Below are positions 17,327 through 25,729 of a DNA stretch of 64,000 nt, piece after piece. How positions within the stretch are numbered: position 1 is the stretch's first letter; the number at the start of each line of letters is the position of its first letter. The stretch spans positions 1 through 64,000 of the forward strand of contig DASXYG010000032.1 of NCBI GenBank assembly GCA_036502625.1, in the 5' to 3' direction. Source of the DNA: DASXYG01 sp036502625 (lineage in GTDB: Bacteria; Actinomycetota; Actinomycetes; Streptosporangiales; Streptosporangiaceae). The notes beneath the pieces were generated by a model that did no database searches, was not told the origin of the DNA, and saw nothing but the letters and a program-made list of their open reading frames with translations. The translations under genes were made by a program, and so were the position numbers.

Positions 17327-17818
17327 GTGCGCGCATTCAGGGCAAGCGACCGGGCGGCGGCGGACGAGTTGTTCGCCGCCCACTATCCGCGGCTCGCCGG
17401 GTGGGTGCGCCGCATGGTCCGCGACGACGAGATCGCGCACGAGATCGCGTCGGAGGCGTTCACCCGGCTGATGTCCCGCTGGACCCGGCTGGACAACCCG
17501 CACGCCTACCTCTACCGCATCGCCACGAACCTCGTCCGCGACCACTGGCGCCGCACCGAACGCGAGCGGCGCGCGATGCGCACGTACGCCAACGGCCGCC
17601 GCGCCGACACCGACCAGGCGGACCTCTCCGTCGACCTGCGGGAACTGGTCGACACCCTGCCCGAGCGGCAGCGCCACGCGTTCCTGCTGCACTACTACGC
17701 GGGCTATCCCATACGCGAGGTCGCCGGCATGCTGCACCGCCCCGAGGGCACCGTGAAGTCGGACCTCTTCCAGGCGCGGAACACCCTGCGAGCGGCACTG
17801 GACGGAAGCCATGAGTGA
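17327..17818 (+). CDS. ECF-type RNA polymerase sigma factor
   Basis: A short group-IV sigma factor of 163 residues. Region 2 is visible in DELFAAHYPRLAGWVRRMV and YLYRIATNLVRDHWRR; region 4 in LVDTLPERQRHAFLLHYYAG and the HTH REVAGMLHRPEGTVKSDLFQ. The GTG at 17327 is chosen because GGAAGG lies 6 bp ahead and region 2 starts immediately; an ATG at 17276 would add 17 residues with a weaker site. The stop overlaps the next gene by 8 bp. That neighbour is a membrane protein and may be the signal-receiving partner or anti-sigma factor. Confidence 0.88.
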   Translation: MRAFRASDRAAADELFAAHYPRLAGWVRRMVRDDEIAHEIASEAFTRLMSRWTRLDNPHAYLYRIATNLVRDHWRRTERERRAMRTYANGRRADTDQADLSVDLRELVDTLPERQRHAFLLHYYAGYPIREVAGMLHRPEGTVKSDLFQARNTLRAALDGSHE

Positions 17819-18614
17819 CGGCCACGACGGACACGACGAGTTCGACGACTGGCTGCGCAGCTCGGTTGAGCCGCTGCCGCCGCCACCGGGGACGTACGAC
17901 CGGGTCCGCCGCCAGGCGCGCCGCCGCAGGCTCGGCAAGGCGCTCGCCGTGGGCACGCTGGCCGCCGTCGTCGTGGTCGGCGGCGCCACGGTGCCGCGCA
18001 TGCTCCGCGGCGCCGAGCCGCAGACGCTCTACCCGAAGACCACCGGGTCGTCCGGCACGCTCGCCACGCCGCGCGCGACCGCGCACCCGACGCACTCCGC
18101 GCCGGACCGGACGAGCACGCCGAGCCATTCCAGCGCGGCGTCCGGCAGCCTCACGCCCGAACCGCACCACTCGCAGGCGCCGCCGCCCGCCGCGGGCCCG
18201 TCCCGCTGCCACACCGGCGACCTGTCCGTGCGCGTGACCGGCGGCGACGCGGGAGCGGGCCAGCGTTACGCGGGCGTCGTCCTCACGAACACCTCGTCGC
18301 GGACCTGCACCGTGTACGGCTACATCGGCGTGGCGCTGTCCGGCCCGGCGCCCACCGACCTCATCCGCGACCCGGGCGACCGCCACCGCGTCACGCTCCC
18401 GCCCGGCGGCGCGGCGGCCACCAGCCTCCACTGGACGGCGGTGCCGGCCGACGGCGAGGGCCCCAACTGCGGACCCCGGCCCGCGAGCATCGCGATCACC
18501 CCGCCGGACGAGACCACGCAGCACACGGTGTCGTGGCCGTACGGCGGCGTCTGCCAGCACGGCGAGATGCACACGGTGCCGCTCGTGCGCGGCAGCAGCC
18601 CGCCGCCGATCTGA
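17811..18614 (+). CDS. Membrane-anchored DUF4232-type protein, ECF sigma partner
   Basis: A 267-residue protein with three parts. Residues 1-42 are cytoplasmic (DEFDDWLRSSVEPLPPPP, resembling the short sigma-binding start of actinobacterial ECF partners). One membrane helix follows near 43-62. Then come a Ser/Thr/Pro-rich extracellular linker and a C-terminal domain near 130-267 with four Cys (SRCHTGD, SRTCTVYG, GPNCGPR, GGVCQHG), the layout of DUF4232 lipoproteins. Overlap with the sigma gene implies coupled translation. A role as anti-sigma or envelope-stress sensor is inferred; no zinc-binding HxxxCxxC motif is present. Confidence 0.72.
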   Translation: MSDGHDGHDEFDDWLRSSVEPLPPPPGTYDRVRRQARRRRLGKALAVGTLAAVVVVGGATVPRMLRGAEPQTLYPKTTGSSGTLATPRATAHPTHSAPDRTSTPSHSSAASGSLTPEPHHSQAPPPAAGPSRCHTGDLSVRVTGGDAGAGQRYAGVVLTNTSSRTCTVYGYIGVALSGPAPTDLIRDPGDRHRVTLPPGGAAATSLHWTAVPADGEGPNCGPRPASIAITPPDETTQHTVSWPYGGVCQHGEMHTVPLVRGSSPPPI

Positions 18615-18623
18615 GCCCGGCGG

Positions 18624-20081
18624 TCAGCGGATCAGCTCGTAGTCCCCGGCCCGCACGCGGCGGGTCTGGAGGAAGAACTTCCAGGTGAAGCCGGGCCAGA
18701 CGGTGGTGTTCTTGCCGTTGGCGTCGAGGTACCAGCTCGTGCAGCCGGACGCCCACACGGTGCCGGACAGCTTGCGCTGGATGCCGGCGTTGAACGCGTC
18801 CATGACCCGGGGGCGCACGTCGATCGCCGTGGCCTTCGTACGGGACAGCAGGCGCAGGCAGTCGATGATGTAGTGCACCTGCGCCTCGATCATGAAGATC
18901 ATCGAGCTGTGGCCGAGGCCGGTGTTCGGGCCGATGAGCAGGAACATGTTCGGGAAGCCGGAGACGGCCGTGCCGAGGTACGCCGACATGCCGTCGCTCC
19001 ACGCCTCCGACAGCTTCCGCCCGCCGCGGCCGGTGAGCCGCAGGGCGTCGAGCGCGTCGGTGACGTGGAAGCCGGTGCCGAAGATGATCACGTCGGCCTC
19101 GTGCGCCACTCCGTCGCTGGTGACCACCGCGTTCTCGGTGATCTCCTGGATGCCGTCGGTGATGACGGCCACGTTGTCACGCGTCAGTGCCGGATAGTAG
19201 TCGTCGGACAGCAGGGTGCGCTTGCAGCCCATCGTGTGGTCCGGGGTGACCTTGGCGCGCAGCTCCGGGTCCTTGATCTGCTTGTGGATGTGCCGGATCG
19301 GGACGCGCTGCGCGAGGCGCATCAGCCTCGGGTTGTCGAACCCGGGGATGCGGCTCTCGTTGATCCAGTAGATCGCGTTCCGCCGCGCGCGCTGCGCCGC
19401 GGGGAACCTGGCGAACAGGTCGTGCTCGCGCTCGCTGATCTCCCGGTCCGGCTTCGGCATGATCCACGGCGGGGTGCGCTGGAACAGGTCGAGGCTCTCC
19501 ACCTCGGGCGCGATGGCCGGGACGAACTGGATGGCGCTCGCGCCCGTGCCGACGACGGCGACGCGCTTGCCGCGCAGGTCGACGGAGTGGTCCCACTCGG
19601 CGGAGTGGAAGGCCGGGCCGGCGAACCGCTCCACGCCGGGGATCTCCGGGATCTTCGGCACGTGCAGCGGACCCATGCCGAACATGACGGCGCGGCAGGT
19701 CAGCGGCGCGGCGTCGCGGATGTCGACCCGCCAGGTGCGCGCGGCGTCGTCGTACTCCGCGCCGGTGACCTCGGCGCCGTACCTGATGTGGCCGGCGACG
19801 CCGTACTTCGTCGCGCAGTGCTCCAGGTACGCGCGGATCTCCGGCTGCGGCGAGAACATCCGCGACCAGCGCGGGTTCGGCTCGAAGGAGTACGAGTAGA
19901 GGTGCGACTGCACGTCGCAGGCGCAGCCGGGATAGGTGTTCTCGCGCCAGGTGCCGCCGAGGCCGCGCGCCTTCTCCAGGACCACGAAGTCGTCGTGGCC
20001 CGCCTCCTTGAGCCGGATCGCCATGCACAGGCCGGAGAATCCGGATCCGACGATCACGATCGACGGGTCGGTGGCGTTCAC
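18624..20081 (-). CDS. Flavin-containing Baeyer-Villiger-type monooxygenase
   Basis: A 485-residue NADPH- and FAD-dependent monooxygenase. The N-terminal FAD site is IVGSGFSGL, the NADPH site VVGTGASAIQ, and between them lies the Baeyer-Villiger fingerprint FAGPAFHSAEWD (FxGxxxHxxxW[PD]). The family inserts oxygen into ketones or oxidises N or S atoms. The GTG at 20081 is chosen because GGAGGAC lies just ahead and the FAD motif begins soon after. It diverges from a TetR gene with a shared operator, the arrangement of EthA/EthR in mycobacteria. A related protein is at 48801-50288. Confidence 0.88.
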   Translation of the reverse strand: MNATDPSIVIVGSGFSGLCMAIRLKEAGHDDFVVLEKARGLGGTWRENTYPGCACDVQSHLYSYSFEPNPRWSRMFSPQPEIRAYLEHCATKYGVAGHIRYGAEVTGAEYDDAARTWRVDIRDAAPLTCRAVMFGMGPLHVPKIPEIPGVERFAGPAFHSAEWDHSVDLRGKRVAVVGTGASAIQFVPAIAPEVESLDLFQRTPPWIMPKPDREISEREHDLFARFPAAQRARRNAIYWINESRIPGFDNPRLMRLAQRVPIRHIHKQIKDPELRAKVTPDHTMGCKRTLLSDDYYPALTRDNVAVITDGIQEITENAVVTSDGVAHEADVIIFGTGFHVTDALDALRLTGRGGRKLSEAWSDGMSAYLGTAVSGFPNMFLLIGPNTGLGHSSMIFMIEAQVHYIIDCLRLLSRTKATAIDVRPRVMDAFNAGIQRKLSGTVWASGCTSWYLDANGKNTTVWPGFTWKFFLQTRRVRAGDYELIR

Positions 20082-20106
20082 GCGTCCTCCCGGGGGCCGC
20101 CCTATT

Positions 20107-20141
20107 GGACCTACTGTCAGTAGGTTACTGGAAGTAGGTCC
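20107..20141. promoter_or_regulatory. TetR operator between monooxygenase and tetR
   Basis: The divergent intergenic space contains CCTACTG T CAGTAGG (20110-20124), a perfect palindrome around one base. A third half-site in the same spacing, GAAGTAGGTCC (20131-20141), pairs with GGACCTACT at 20107-20115. Overlapping half-sites of this kind suit cooperative binding of two TetR dimers. It would cover both promoters. Confidence 0.75.
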
Positions 20142-20169
20142 GTCTGGGTAGCGGCGATACGCTGACCTC

Positions 20170-20799
20170 GTGACGGACACCACGGCGCGCGGCGGTGCGG
20201 GGCCCACCCGCGGCACCCGGCGCATGCCGCGCGCCGAACGCGAACGCCAGATGCTCGCCGTCGCCGAGGAGGTCTTCGCCGAGCGCGGCTACGCCGGCGC
20301 CGCCATGGACGAGATCGCCGAGCGCGTCGGCGTCTCCAAGCCGATGCTGTACGAGTACTTCGGCTCCAAGGACGGCCTGCTCAGCGCCTGCGTCTCCCGG
20401 GTGCGCACCGAGCTGCTTGACGCCACGCGCCGTGCGGTCGCCGGCGCGCCCACGCCCGAGGAGGCGATGCGCCGCGGCCACCTGGCGTTCTTCCGGTTCG
20501 TCGACGACCACGCGGCGGCCTGGGCGGTGCTGCTGCACGAGTCGCGGGTCACGGACGGCCCCGCCGCGGCGGCCATCGACGCCATCCGCGAGCAGCAGAC
20601 GGGCTTCATCGTCGAGCTGCTGACCGCGCAGAAGCCGGACGTGCCACGCCGCGAGCTGGAGGCGTACGCCCAGCTCCTCGTGGGCGCGTCCGAGCGCCTG
20701 GCCGTCTGGCGCACCGAGCACCGCGTCAGCGCGAAACGCGCCACGGAGTACCTCATGAACGTCATGTGGACCGGCCTGGGCCGGCTGGCGGCGATCTAG
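20170..20799 (+). CDS. TetR family transcriptional regulator
   Basis: A 209-residue TetR regulator. The DNA-binding domain lies near residues 22-75, with EEVFAERGYAGAAMDEIAER and VGVSKPMLYEYFGSKDGL. The C-terminal helical ligand domain is of the TetR_C type. The GTG at 20170 lacks a clear ribosome site and sits close to a possible -10 (CGATAC), so the mRNA may be leaderless. It is placed head-to-head with the monooxygenase and most likely represses it and itself through the palindrome at 20107-20141. Its stop codon shares the CTAG at 20796-20799 with the convergent methyltransferase gene. Confidence 0.88.
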   Translation: MTDTTARGGAGPTRGTRRMPRAERERQMLAVAEEVFAERGYAGAAMDEIAERVGVSKPMLYEYFGSKDGLLSACVSRVRTELLDATRRAVAGAPTPEEAMRRGHLAFFRFVDDHAAAWAVLLHESRVTDGPAAAAIDAIREQQTGFIVELLTAQKPDVPRRELEAYAQLLVGASERLAVWRTEHRVSAKRATEYLMNVMWTGLGRLAAI

Positions 20800-21536
20800 G
20801 GCTCCAGCGGTTTCGTGGCGGTGAGCAGGCGGGTCCCGGTCCACGGCCCGCCGTACCAGAACCGCCAGCCGAGGTCGCGCGTGGCGGTGTCCGTCCAGCC
20901 GAGCCCGGTGAGCACCTCGGCGTACGCCCCGGTGTGCCTGAAGTCGGCGATGGCCAGCCGCCCGCCGGGCCGCAGCACCCGCGCGGCCTCCGCGACGGCC
21001 CGCCGCCGCCCCTCGGCGCCGGGGATGTTGTGCACGGCCAGGCTGGAGACCACGACGTCGAACGCGGCGTCGTCGTACGGCATCCCGGTCATGTCGCCGG
21101 TGGACAGCTCCACCCGGTCCGACACCCCGGCCGCGTGCGCGTTGGCGCGCGTGACGGCCTCCGCGTTGCCCGATTGGTCGCGCGTGCGCCAGAGGTCGAG
21201 CCCGACCGCCGTGCCGGAGCCGAGCCGCCGCGCGACCTGGACGAGCACCATGCCGCGCCCGCACCCCATGTCGAGCACGCGCTCGCCCCCGCGCAGCGCC
21301 AGCCCGTCGAGGACGCCCGCCCAGACCGCGAACTTCCCGCGCCGCGTGGTGTAGAGGAACGAGGCCGCCGAGGCGAGCATGTACGCCCCCATGGCGACCG
21401 GCAGGATGCTCCACCCGGGCCCGCTCACGGCCAGCCACACCACGCCGCCGACCAGGAGCACCGCACCCGGGGCCGCCAACCCGTACAGCGCGCCCGGGGC
21501 GTCCACCCCGTACTCGCCGGGAAGATTTCGCGTCAT
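20796..21536 (-). CDS. Class I SAM methyltransferase with N-terminal membrane helices
   Basis: A 246-residue protein. Two hydrophobic helices occupy residues 15-60 (APGAVLLVGGVVWLAV and a second segment). They are followed by a Rossmann-type methyltransferase domain with motif I VLDMGCGRGMVLVQVARRL near residue 87, the acidic loop GDMTGMPYDDAAFDVVVSS and RVLRPGGRLAIADF. The enzyme is thus probably membrane-attached and modifies a lipid or membrane-bound acceptor; the substrate is unknown. It is the last gene in a minus-strand run after the small acidic protein (22 bp gap) and may share that transcript. Confidence 0.82.
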   Translation of the reverse strand: MTRNLPGEYGVDAPGALYGLAAPGAVLLVGGVVWLAVSGPGWSILPVAMGAYMLASAASFLYTTRRGKFAVWAGVLDGLALRGGERVLDMGCGRGMVLVQVARRLGSGTAVGLDLWRTRDQSGNAEAVTRANAHAAGVSDRVELSTGDMTGMPYDDAAFDVVVSSLAVHNIPGAEGRRRAVAEAARVLRPGGRLAIADFRHTGAYAEVLTGLGWTDTATRDLGWRFWYGGPWTGTRLLTATKPLEP

Positions 21537-21558
21537 ATCGCGAGTCTAGCGTCCGGCC

Positions 21559-21924
21559 TCAGGTCGCGGCGGCCAGACGGACCAGGTCGTCGAGCCCGGC
21601 GCGGCTCTCGGCGCCGCGCGGCACGCCGTGTCCGGAGTCCGGTCCGTCCGCCCAGTGCCGGAGGGTGTCGAGCGGGCGCAGGCCGGACGCCTTGGCCTCG
21701 CGGAGCAGGCCGACCCAGGCCACGCCCGCGTTGTCGCCGGCGTCGCCGGCCGACGCGGCGGGGACGAAGCCCGCGGCCTGGTCGTCCTCGGCCGCCCACA
21801 GATAGCCGAGCAGCAGGTCGCCGTGGTGTACGGCCACGTAGCGGACCGGGCCGTCGGTCGTCCACGGCCATTCGTCCGGCGCGGAGACCGTCTCGAAGCG
21901 CGGTTCGTCGTCCAGCGGGCCCAT
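21559..21924 (-). CDS. Small acidic protein, candidate immunity partner
   Basis: A 121-residue protein I do not recognise as a named family. It is rich in Asp and Glu, has no signal peptide or membrane helix, and contains conserved-looking segments VRYVAVHHGDLLLGYLWAAED and VGLLREAKASGLRPLDTLRH. A GGAGGAC ribosome site lies directly before the ATG at 21924. It begins 32 bp after the stop of the ADP-ribosyltransferase-like toxin gene on the same strand, the usual position of a cognate immunity gene. Small, acidic and cytoplasmic fits that role; this is inferred from context only. Confidence 0.6.
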   Translation of the reverse strand: MGPLDDEPRFETVSAPDEWPWTTDGPVRYVAVHHGDLLLGYLWAAEDDQAAGFVPAASAGDAGDNAGVAWVGLLREAKASGLRPLDTLRHWADGPDSGHGVPRGAESRAGLDDLVRLAAAT

Positions 21925-21956
21925 GGTGTCCTCCGATGACGCGCGATCGAGGCGGG

Positions 21957-23429
21957 TCACTTGATCACGGTGCCGTAGACGTTCCAGATTCCGTCGACCT
22001 TCTCGACGTGGTCGACACGGTACTTCGTGCCGCGGTCCAGGGTGATCTCGAGATCCTTCTGGCCGGGGTGGAACACGCCGCCGTCGCCGAGGTATCCCGG
22101 CGCCACGGCGTGTGTGCCCTTCGGCACGCGCAAGTACATGTTGACCGGGGTGGCCTTGCGCCTGAAGATGTTCTGCCAGACCGCGGGCCGCTCCTCCGGC
22201 TTGGGCGCGGCGCTCACCGACAGGTATCCCGGATCGGTGATCGTCCGCCCGGGGAGCCGGCTCACCGGGACCTTGAACGCGTCGTCGCCGACCACCCGGG
22301 CCGCGATCACGTCGCTGGGCAGGCTGGACCGCTTCATCGCGCCGTCGATGAGCGGTACGTCCCGCTTCGCCTCGGGGGTGGCCGGACGCTCGCCGCGGAG
22401 GTAGTCGTTGATGTCCCGGTAGTTCGGGTCCAGCCGGTAGTTGAACAGGGCCTCGCGCTGCCTCTTGCCGAGCTTCGAGGTCTGCGGCCCCATCTTCTCG
22501 TCGAGCCACTTCTGGAACGCGGCCGGATCCTTGTAGTACGTCGCGCCCTTGCGCCAGGTCTCCGGCCCCGGCCATTTGTCGGCCCCGGCGGTGTTCTTGG
22601 GCGCGTTCTTGACCTTCTCGTCCGGGACCTTGTCCGGCTTGGCCGCCTCCGCGCCGGCGGCGCCGGCGTCCTCGCCGGCCCGCGCGGCGCGTGCCACCTT
22701 CGCCGCGCGCGCCGCCCTGCCGAGGGCCTTGGCGCCCGGGATCGGGACGAACATCGAGCCGACGTCGGTGCCGGCGCGCCCGACGGCGGTGGCGTAGTCG
22801 CCGTCCTGGGCCGACGTGTACGCCTCCTTGCTGACCGGGGGGCCGCCCACGAGCGTGGTCAGCGGGTTGGCCAGCGACATCGCGTGGCTCATGCACTCGT
22901 AGCCCCGCGGGTCGGCGCCGCAGGCCGCGTAGGTGTGCGGCCACGCCATCAGGCCGTAGTTCCACTGGTACTTGGCCCAGTTGGTGACGGTGCTGACCGG
23001 GTGCCGGGCGATGTGGGCGAGGCCGCCGCCGAAGGCGACCGCGCCGTCGGAGGCGCCCTCGGCCAGGTTCTTCCCGTAGTGGAGGGCGCATCCGAAGAAG
23101 CCGTGGCACTCGTCCGGGTGGCCGACCATGACCTTGAGCGGGCGGCGTGCCTTGTCGGTGGAGCCGGCGGGGGCGTGGCCGCCGCGGATCGGCGTGGCCC
23201 GTGCCACCGGGGCGGCCTGGGGTTTCGGCGCGGTCGTGCAGGTCCTGGCCCGATCGCCGGACACGACCCGGCACACGGTGGTGCTCACGCCGTGGCCGAT
23301 GGTCGTGCCCACCCCGGAGGTGGCCAGCGCGACGACGACGATCACCGCGAGGATGCCGAGCGCGAGGAACTCGAAGATCGTTCGTCCGTCGTCGCGCCTG
23401 ACATGGGCGTCCCTGCGGGACCGGAACAC
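21957..23429 (-). CDS. Putative exported ADP-ribosyltransferase polymorphic toxin
   Basis: A 490-residue protein. The first 17 residues are basic and end in DDG; then comes RTIFEFLALGILAVIVVVALA, with Glu at +5 after the Gly, as in prepilin-type (class III) leaders. The middle (about 50-320) has scattered Cys and an Ala/Lys-rich stretch. The C-terminal 170 residues fit the ADP-ribosyltransferase exotoxin fold: the first-strand Arg in VIAARVVGDD, the second-strand GYLSVSAAP in place of STS, MYLRVPKGTHAVAPG, and DLEITLDRGTKYRV at the catalytic turn (DxE in place of ExE). The GTG at 23429 has GGGAGG 5 bp ahead; the ATG at 23498 has none. The next gene may encode immunity. Confidence 0.7.
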   Translation of the reverse strand: MFRSRRDAHVRRDDGRTIFEFLALGILAVIVVVALATSGVGTTIGHGVSTTVCRVVSGDRARTCTTAPKPQAAPVARATPIRGGHAPAGSTDKARRPLKVMVGHPDECHGFFGCALHYGKNLAEGASDGAVAFGGGLAHIARHPVSTVTNWAKYQWNYGLMAWPHTYAACGADPRGYECMSHAMSLANPLTTLVGGPPVSKEAYTSAQDGDYATAVGRAGTDVGSMFVPIPGAKALGRAARAAKVARAARAGEDAGAAGAEAAKPDKVPDEKVKNAPKNTAGADKWPGPETWRKGATYYKDPAAFQKWLDEKMGPQTSKLGKRQREALFNYRLDPNYRDINDYLRGERPATPEAKRDVPLIDGAMKRSSLPSDVIAARVVGDDAFKVPVSRLPGRTITDPGYLSVSAAPKPEERPAVWQNIFRRKATPVNMYLRVPKGTHAVAPGYLGDGGVFHPGQKDLEITLDRGTKYRVDHVEKVDGIWNVYGTVIK

Positions 23430-23523
23430 GCGGACCTCCCGGCGGCCAGAGGCGTGGATGTGGATCAAGAACCAGGAGAGGCTACCGTGATCGGACATTT
23501 CGCCGGGAGTCGCGAGGGTCCGG

Positions 23524-24753
23524 TCATTCCTTACGGCGGGTCGTTATCCGCACCGCCAGCGCCGCGACCAGCAGGAGGACGCCGACGAAGATGACCGTTC
23601 CCGGCCAGCCCGTACGGACGTAGGCCTCGCCGCCCGCCGAGCCGGCGACGCTGCTGCCCAGGTAGTACGCGAGCATGTACAGCGCGGACGCCTGCGCGCG
23701 GCCCGCGGTGGCGATGCGGCCCACCCAGCCGCTGGCGATGGTGTGGCAGCCGAAGAAGCCGGCGGTGAACAGCAGCAGCCCGGCGATGACCGCCACCAGG
23801 TTCGGGATCAGCGTCACGGCCAGCCCGGCGAGGGCCAGCGCGGCGGACGCGGTGGCGATGGGACGGCGGCCGAGGCGGTCGCTGACGCGGCCGGCCGCGG
23901 TGGAGCTGACCGTGCCGGCCAGGTAGCAGAGGAAGATCAGCCCGACGGCCGCGGCGGACAGCCCGAACGGCGGCGCGGCCAGCCGGTAGCCGAGGTAGTT
24001 GTACACCGTGACCATGCCGCCCATCAGCGCGAACCCGGTCAGGTACAGCCGCAGCAGCCGTACGGAGCGCAGGTGGCCGACGACCCCGGCGGCCAGCGCG
24101 CGCCAGCGGGCCGGCCGCGGCTGGAACGCCACCGGACGGGGGAGCAGGGCGGCGAACACGAGCGCGCACAGCACGGAGAACACGCCGACGGAGGCCATCC
24201 CCCAGCGCCAGCCGGCCACGTCGGTGACGCCGCCGACCAGCAGCCGCCCGGCCATGCCGCCGACGGAGTTCCCCGCGATGTACAGGCCCATGGCGCGGCC
24301 GGTCGCCGAACCGTGCACCTCCTCGGTGACGTGCGCCATGGCCGCGGCGGGCAGCCCGGCGAGCGCGACGCCCTGCACGGCGCGCGCGGCCAGCATCCAC
24401 CCGAGCCCGGGCGCGGCCGCGGCGGCGACGCCGAGCACGGCGGCCACCGCCACGCCGGTGACCATGACGGGCTTGCGGCCCACCACCTCCGACACCGACG
24501 CCAGCGGGATCACCGCCACCGCGAGCGCGGCCGTGGCCGCCGCGACGGTCAGGCTCGCCCCGACGGGCGTGAGGCCGAAGGCGCCGCCGATCTGCGGCAG
24601 CACCGGCTGCGGCGCGTACAGCAGCGCGAACGTGGCCAGGCCGGCGGCGAACATGGCCAGGTTGAAGCGGCGGAAGGCGGGTGTTCCGCCGCGCAGGCGC
24701 GGGATCTCCGTAGCGATGGCCACGAGCGCGACGGTAGGCACGCGACGTCTCAT
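23524..24753 (-). CDS. MFS transporter, YnfM-like
   Basis: A 409-residue 12-helix major facilitator. It resembles Escherichia coli YnfM-type proteins in the start APQPVLPQIGGAFGLTP and in ASVSEVVGRKPVM and VSDRLGRRPIA at the two inter-helix loops. The substrate is unknown. The start at 24753 faces that of a divergent LysR-type gene only 34 bp away, the same pairing as ynfM with its LysR neighbour in enterobacteria. The toxin gene starts 95 bp after its stop on the same strand. Confidence 0.86.
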   Translation of the reverse strand: MRRRVPTVALVAIATEIPRLRGGTPAFRRFNLAMFAAGLATFALLYAPQPVLPQIGGAFGLTPVGASLTVAAATAALAVAVIPLASVSEVVGRKPVMVTGVAVAAVLGVAAAAAPGLGWMLAARAVQGVALAGLPAAAMAHVTEEVHGSATGRAMGLYIAGNSVGGMAGRLLVGGVTDVAGWRWGMASVGVFSVLCALVFAALLPRPVAFQPRPARWRALAAGVVGHLRSVRLLRLYLTGFALMGGMVTVYNYLGYRLAAPPFGLSAAAVGLIFLCYLAGTVSSTAAGRVSDRLGRRPIATASAALALAGLAVTLIPNLVAVIAGLLLFTAGFFGCHTIASGWVGRIATAGRAQASALYMLAYYLGSSVAGSAGGEAYVRTGWPGTVIFVGVLLLVAALAVRITTRRKE

Positions 24754-24787
24754 ACGTCCAATGCATGAACGCGCATATCCTCATACG
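24749..24787. promoter_or_regulatory. Compact divergent control region, LysR/MFS
   Basis: Only 34 bp separate the two start codons, so both transcripts must be leaderless or their promoters overlap the genes. The octamer CTCATACG is repeated directly at 24749-24756 and 24780-24787, 31 bp apart (about three helical turns), flanking an ATGCAT palindrome at 24761-24766. This is a plausible LysR contact region. Confidence 0.4.
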
Positions 24788-25729
24788 ATGACGCATCATC
24801 GCGGGCTGGACGCCCTGTGCCCGCAGCTCGTCAGGTTCGCGGCCGTCGCCAGGACCCAGCACGTCACGCGCGCCGCGGCCGAGCTCGGGCTGCCGCAGCC
24901 CACGCTGAGCCGGTCGATCGCCCGGCTGGAGCGCGAGCTCGGCGTGCCGCTGTTCGCCCGCGAGGGCCGTACGCTCCGGCTCACCCGCCACGGCCGCCGC
25001 CTGCTCGGCTCCGTGGAGGGCGCGCTCGCGGAGATCGCGTCCGGGGTGGCCGCGCTGGAGTCCGACGCCGACGAGGTGCACGGCACGGTGGCGCTCGCCT
25101 TCCTCTACACCCTCGGCCGGTCGACCGTCCCCGAACTGCTGCGCGCGTTCCGCGCGGCCCACCCCGGCATCGGCCTCACGCTCGCGCAGGACGACGCGGG
25201 CCGCATGCTGGCGCGGCTGCGCGCGGGCGCGGTCGACCTCGTGCTGACCTCGCCGCTGCCGGACGTCCCTGGCGTGGCCGTGCGCCCGCTCGGCCGTGAG
25301 CCGCTCGCGCTCGTCGTGCCGCGCGGCCACCGGATGGCCCGCCGTACGGCGATCCGGTTCGCCGACGCCGCCGCGGAGGAGTTCGTGTGCCTGGCGCCCG
25401 GCTACGGCCTGCGCGACATCTTCGAGGACCTCTGCCGTACGTCCGGCGTGGCGCCGCGGGTGGCGATGGAGGCCGGGGAGGTGGACACCGTGCGGGCGCT
25501 GGCCGCCGCCGGGTTCGGCGTCGCGCTGCTGCCCGCGTCCGCGCCGGCGTCCGCGCGCCGCCACGATCCGGGCGACGGAACCGTGGAGGTACCGGTCGCC
25601 GATGCCCACCGGACGATCGGACTGGCCTGGGCCGATGACCGCCCGCGTACGGCCGCTGTCCGGCTGTTCACCGATTTCGTCCTCGAACGGGGCCTCCTCC
25701 CAGCGACGTCCCCTAGGCTGACGCCATGA
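24788..25729 (+). CDS. LysR family transcriptional regulator
   Basis: A 313-residue LysR regulator. The N-terminal winged helix reads VARTQHVTRAAAELGLPQPT then LSRSIARLERELGVPLFARE. A periplasmic-binding-like effector domain spans about residues 95-305. It diverges from the YnfM-like permease and probably activates it. The ATG at 24788 is the only start consistent with the HTH distance from the N-terminus. The stop overlaps the next gene, an LCP protein, as ATGA, although a functional link with cell-wall assembly is not obvious. Confidence 0.88.
   Translation: MTHHRGLDALCPQLVRFAAVARTQHVTRAAAELGLPQPTLSRSIARLERELGVPLFAREGRTLRLTRHGRRLLGSVEGALAEIASGVAALESDADEVHGTVALAFLYTLGRSTVPELLRAFRAAHPGIGLTLAQDDAGRMLARLRAGAVDLVLTSPLPDVPGVAVRPLGREPLALVVPRGHRMARRTAIRFADAAAEEFVCLAPGYGLRDIFEDLCRTSGVAPRVAMEAGEVDTVRALAAAGFGVALLPASAPASARRHDPGDGTVEVPVADAHRTIGLAWADDRPRTAAVRLFTDFVLERGLLPATSPRLTP

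Noticed and set aside
20766..23594. A 942-codon open frame on the plus strand across methyltransferase, toxin and permease genes
   Set aside because: It is antisense to four genes with clear motifs; the translation is low-complexity Arg/Gly/Pro with no recognisable domain.
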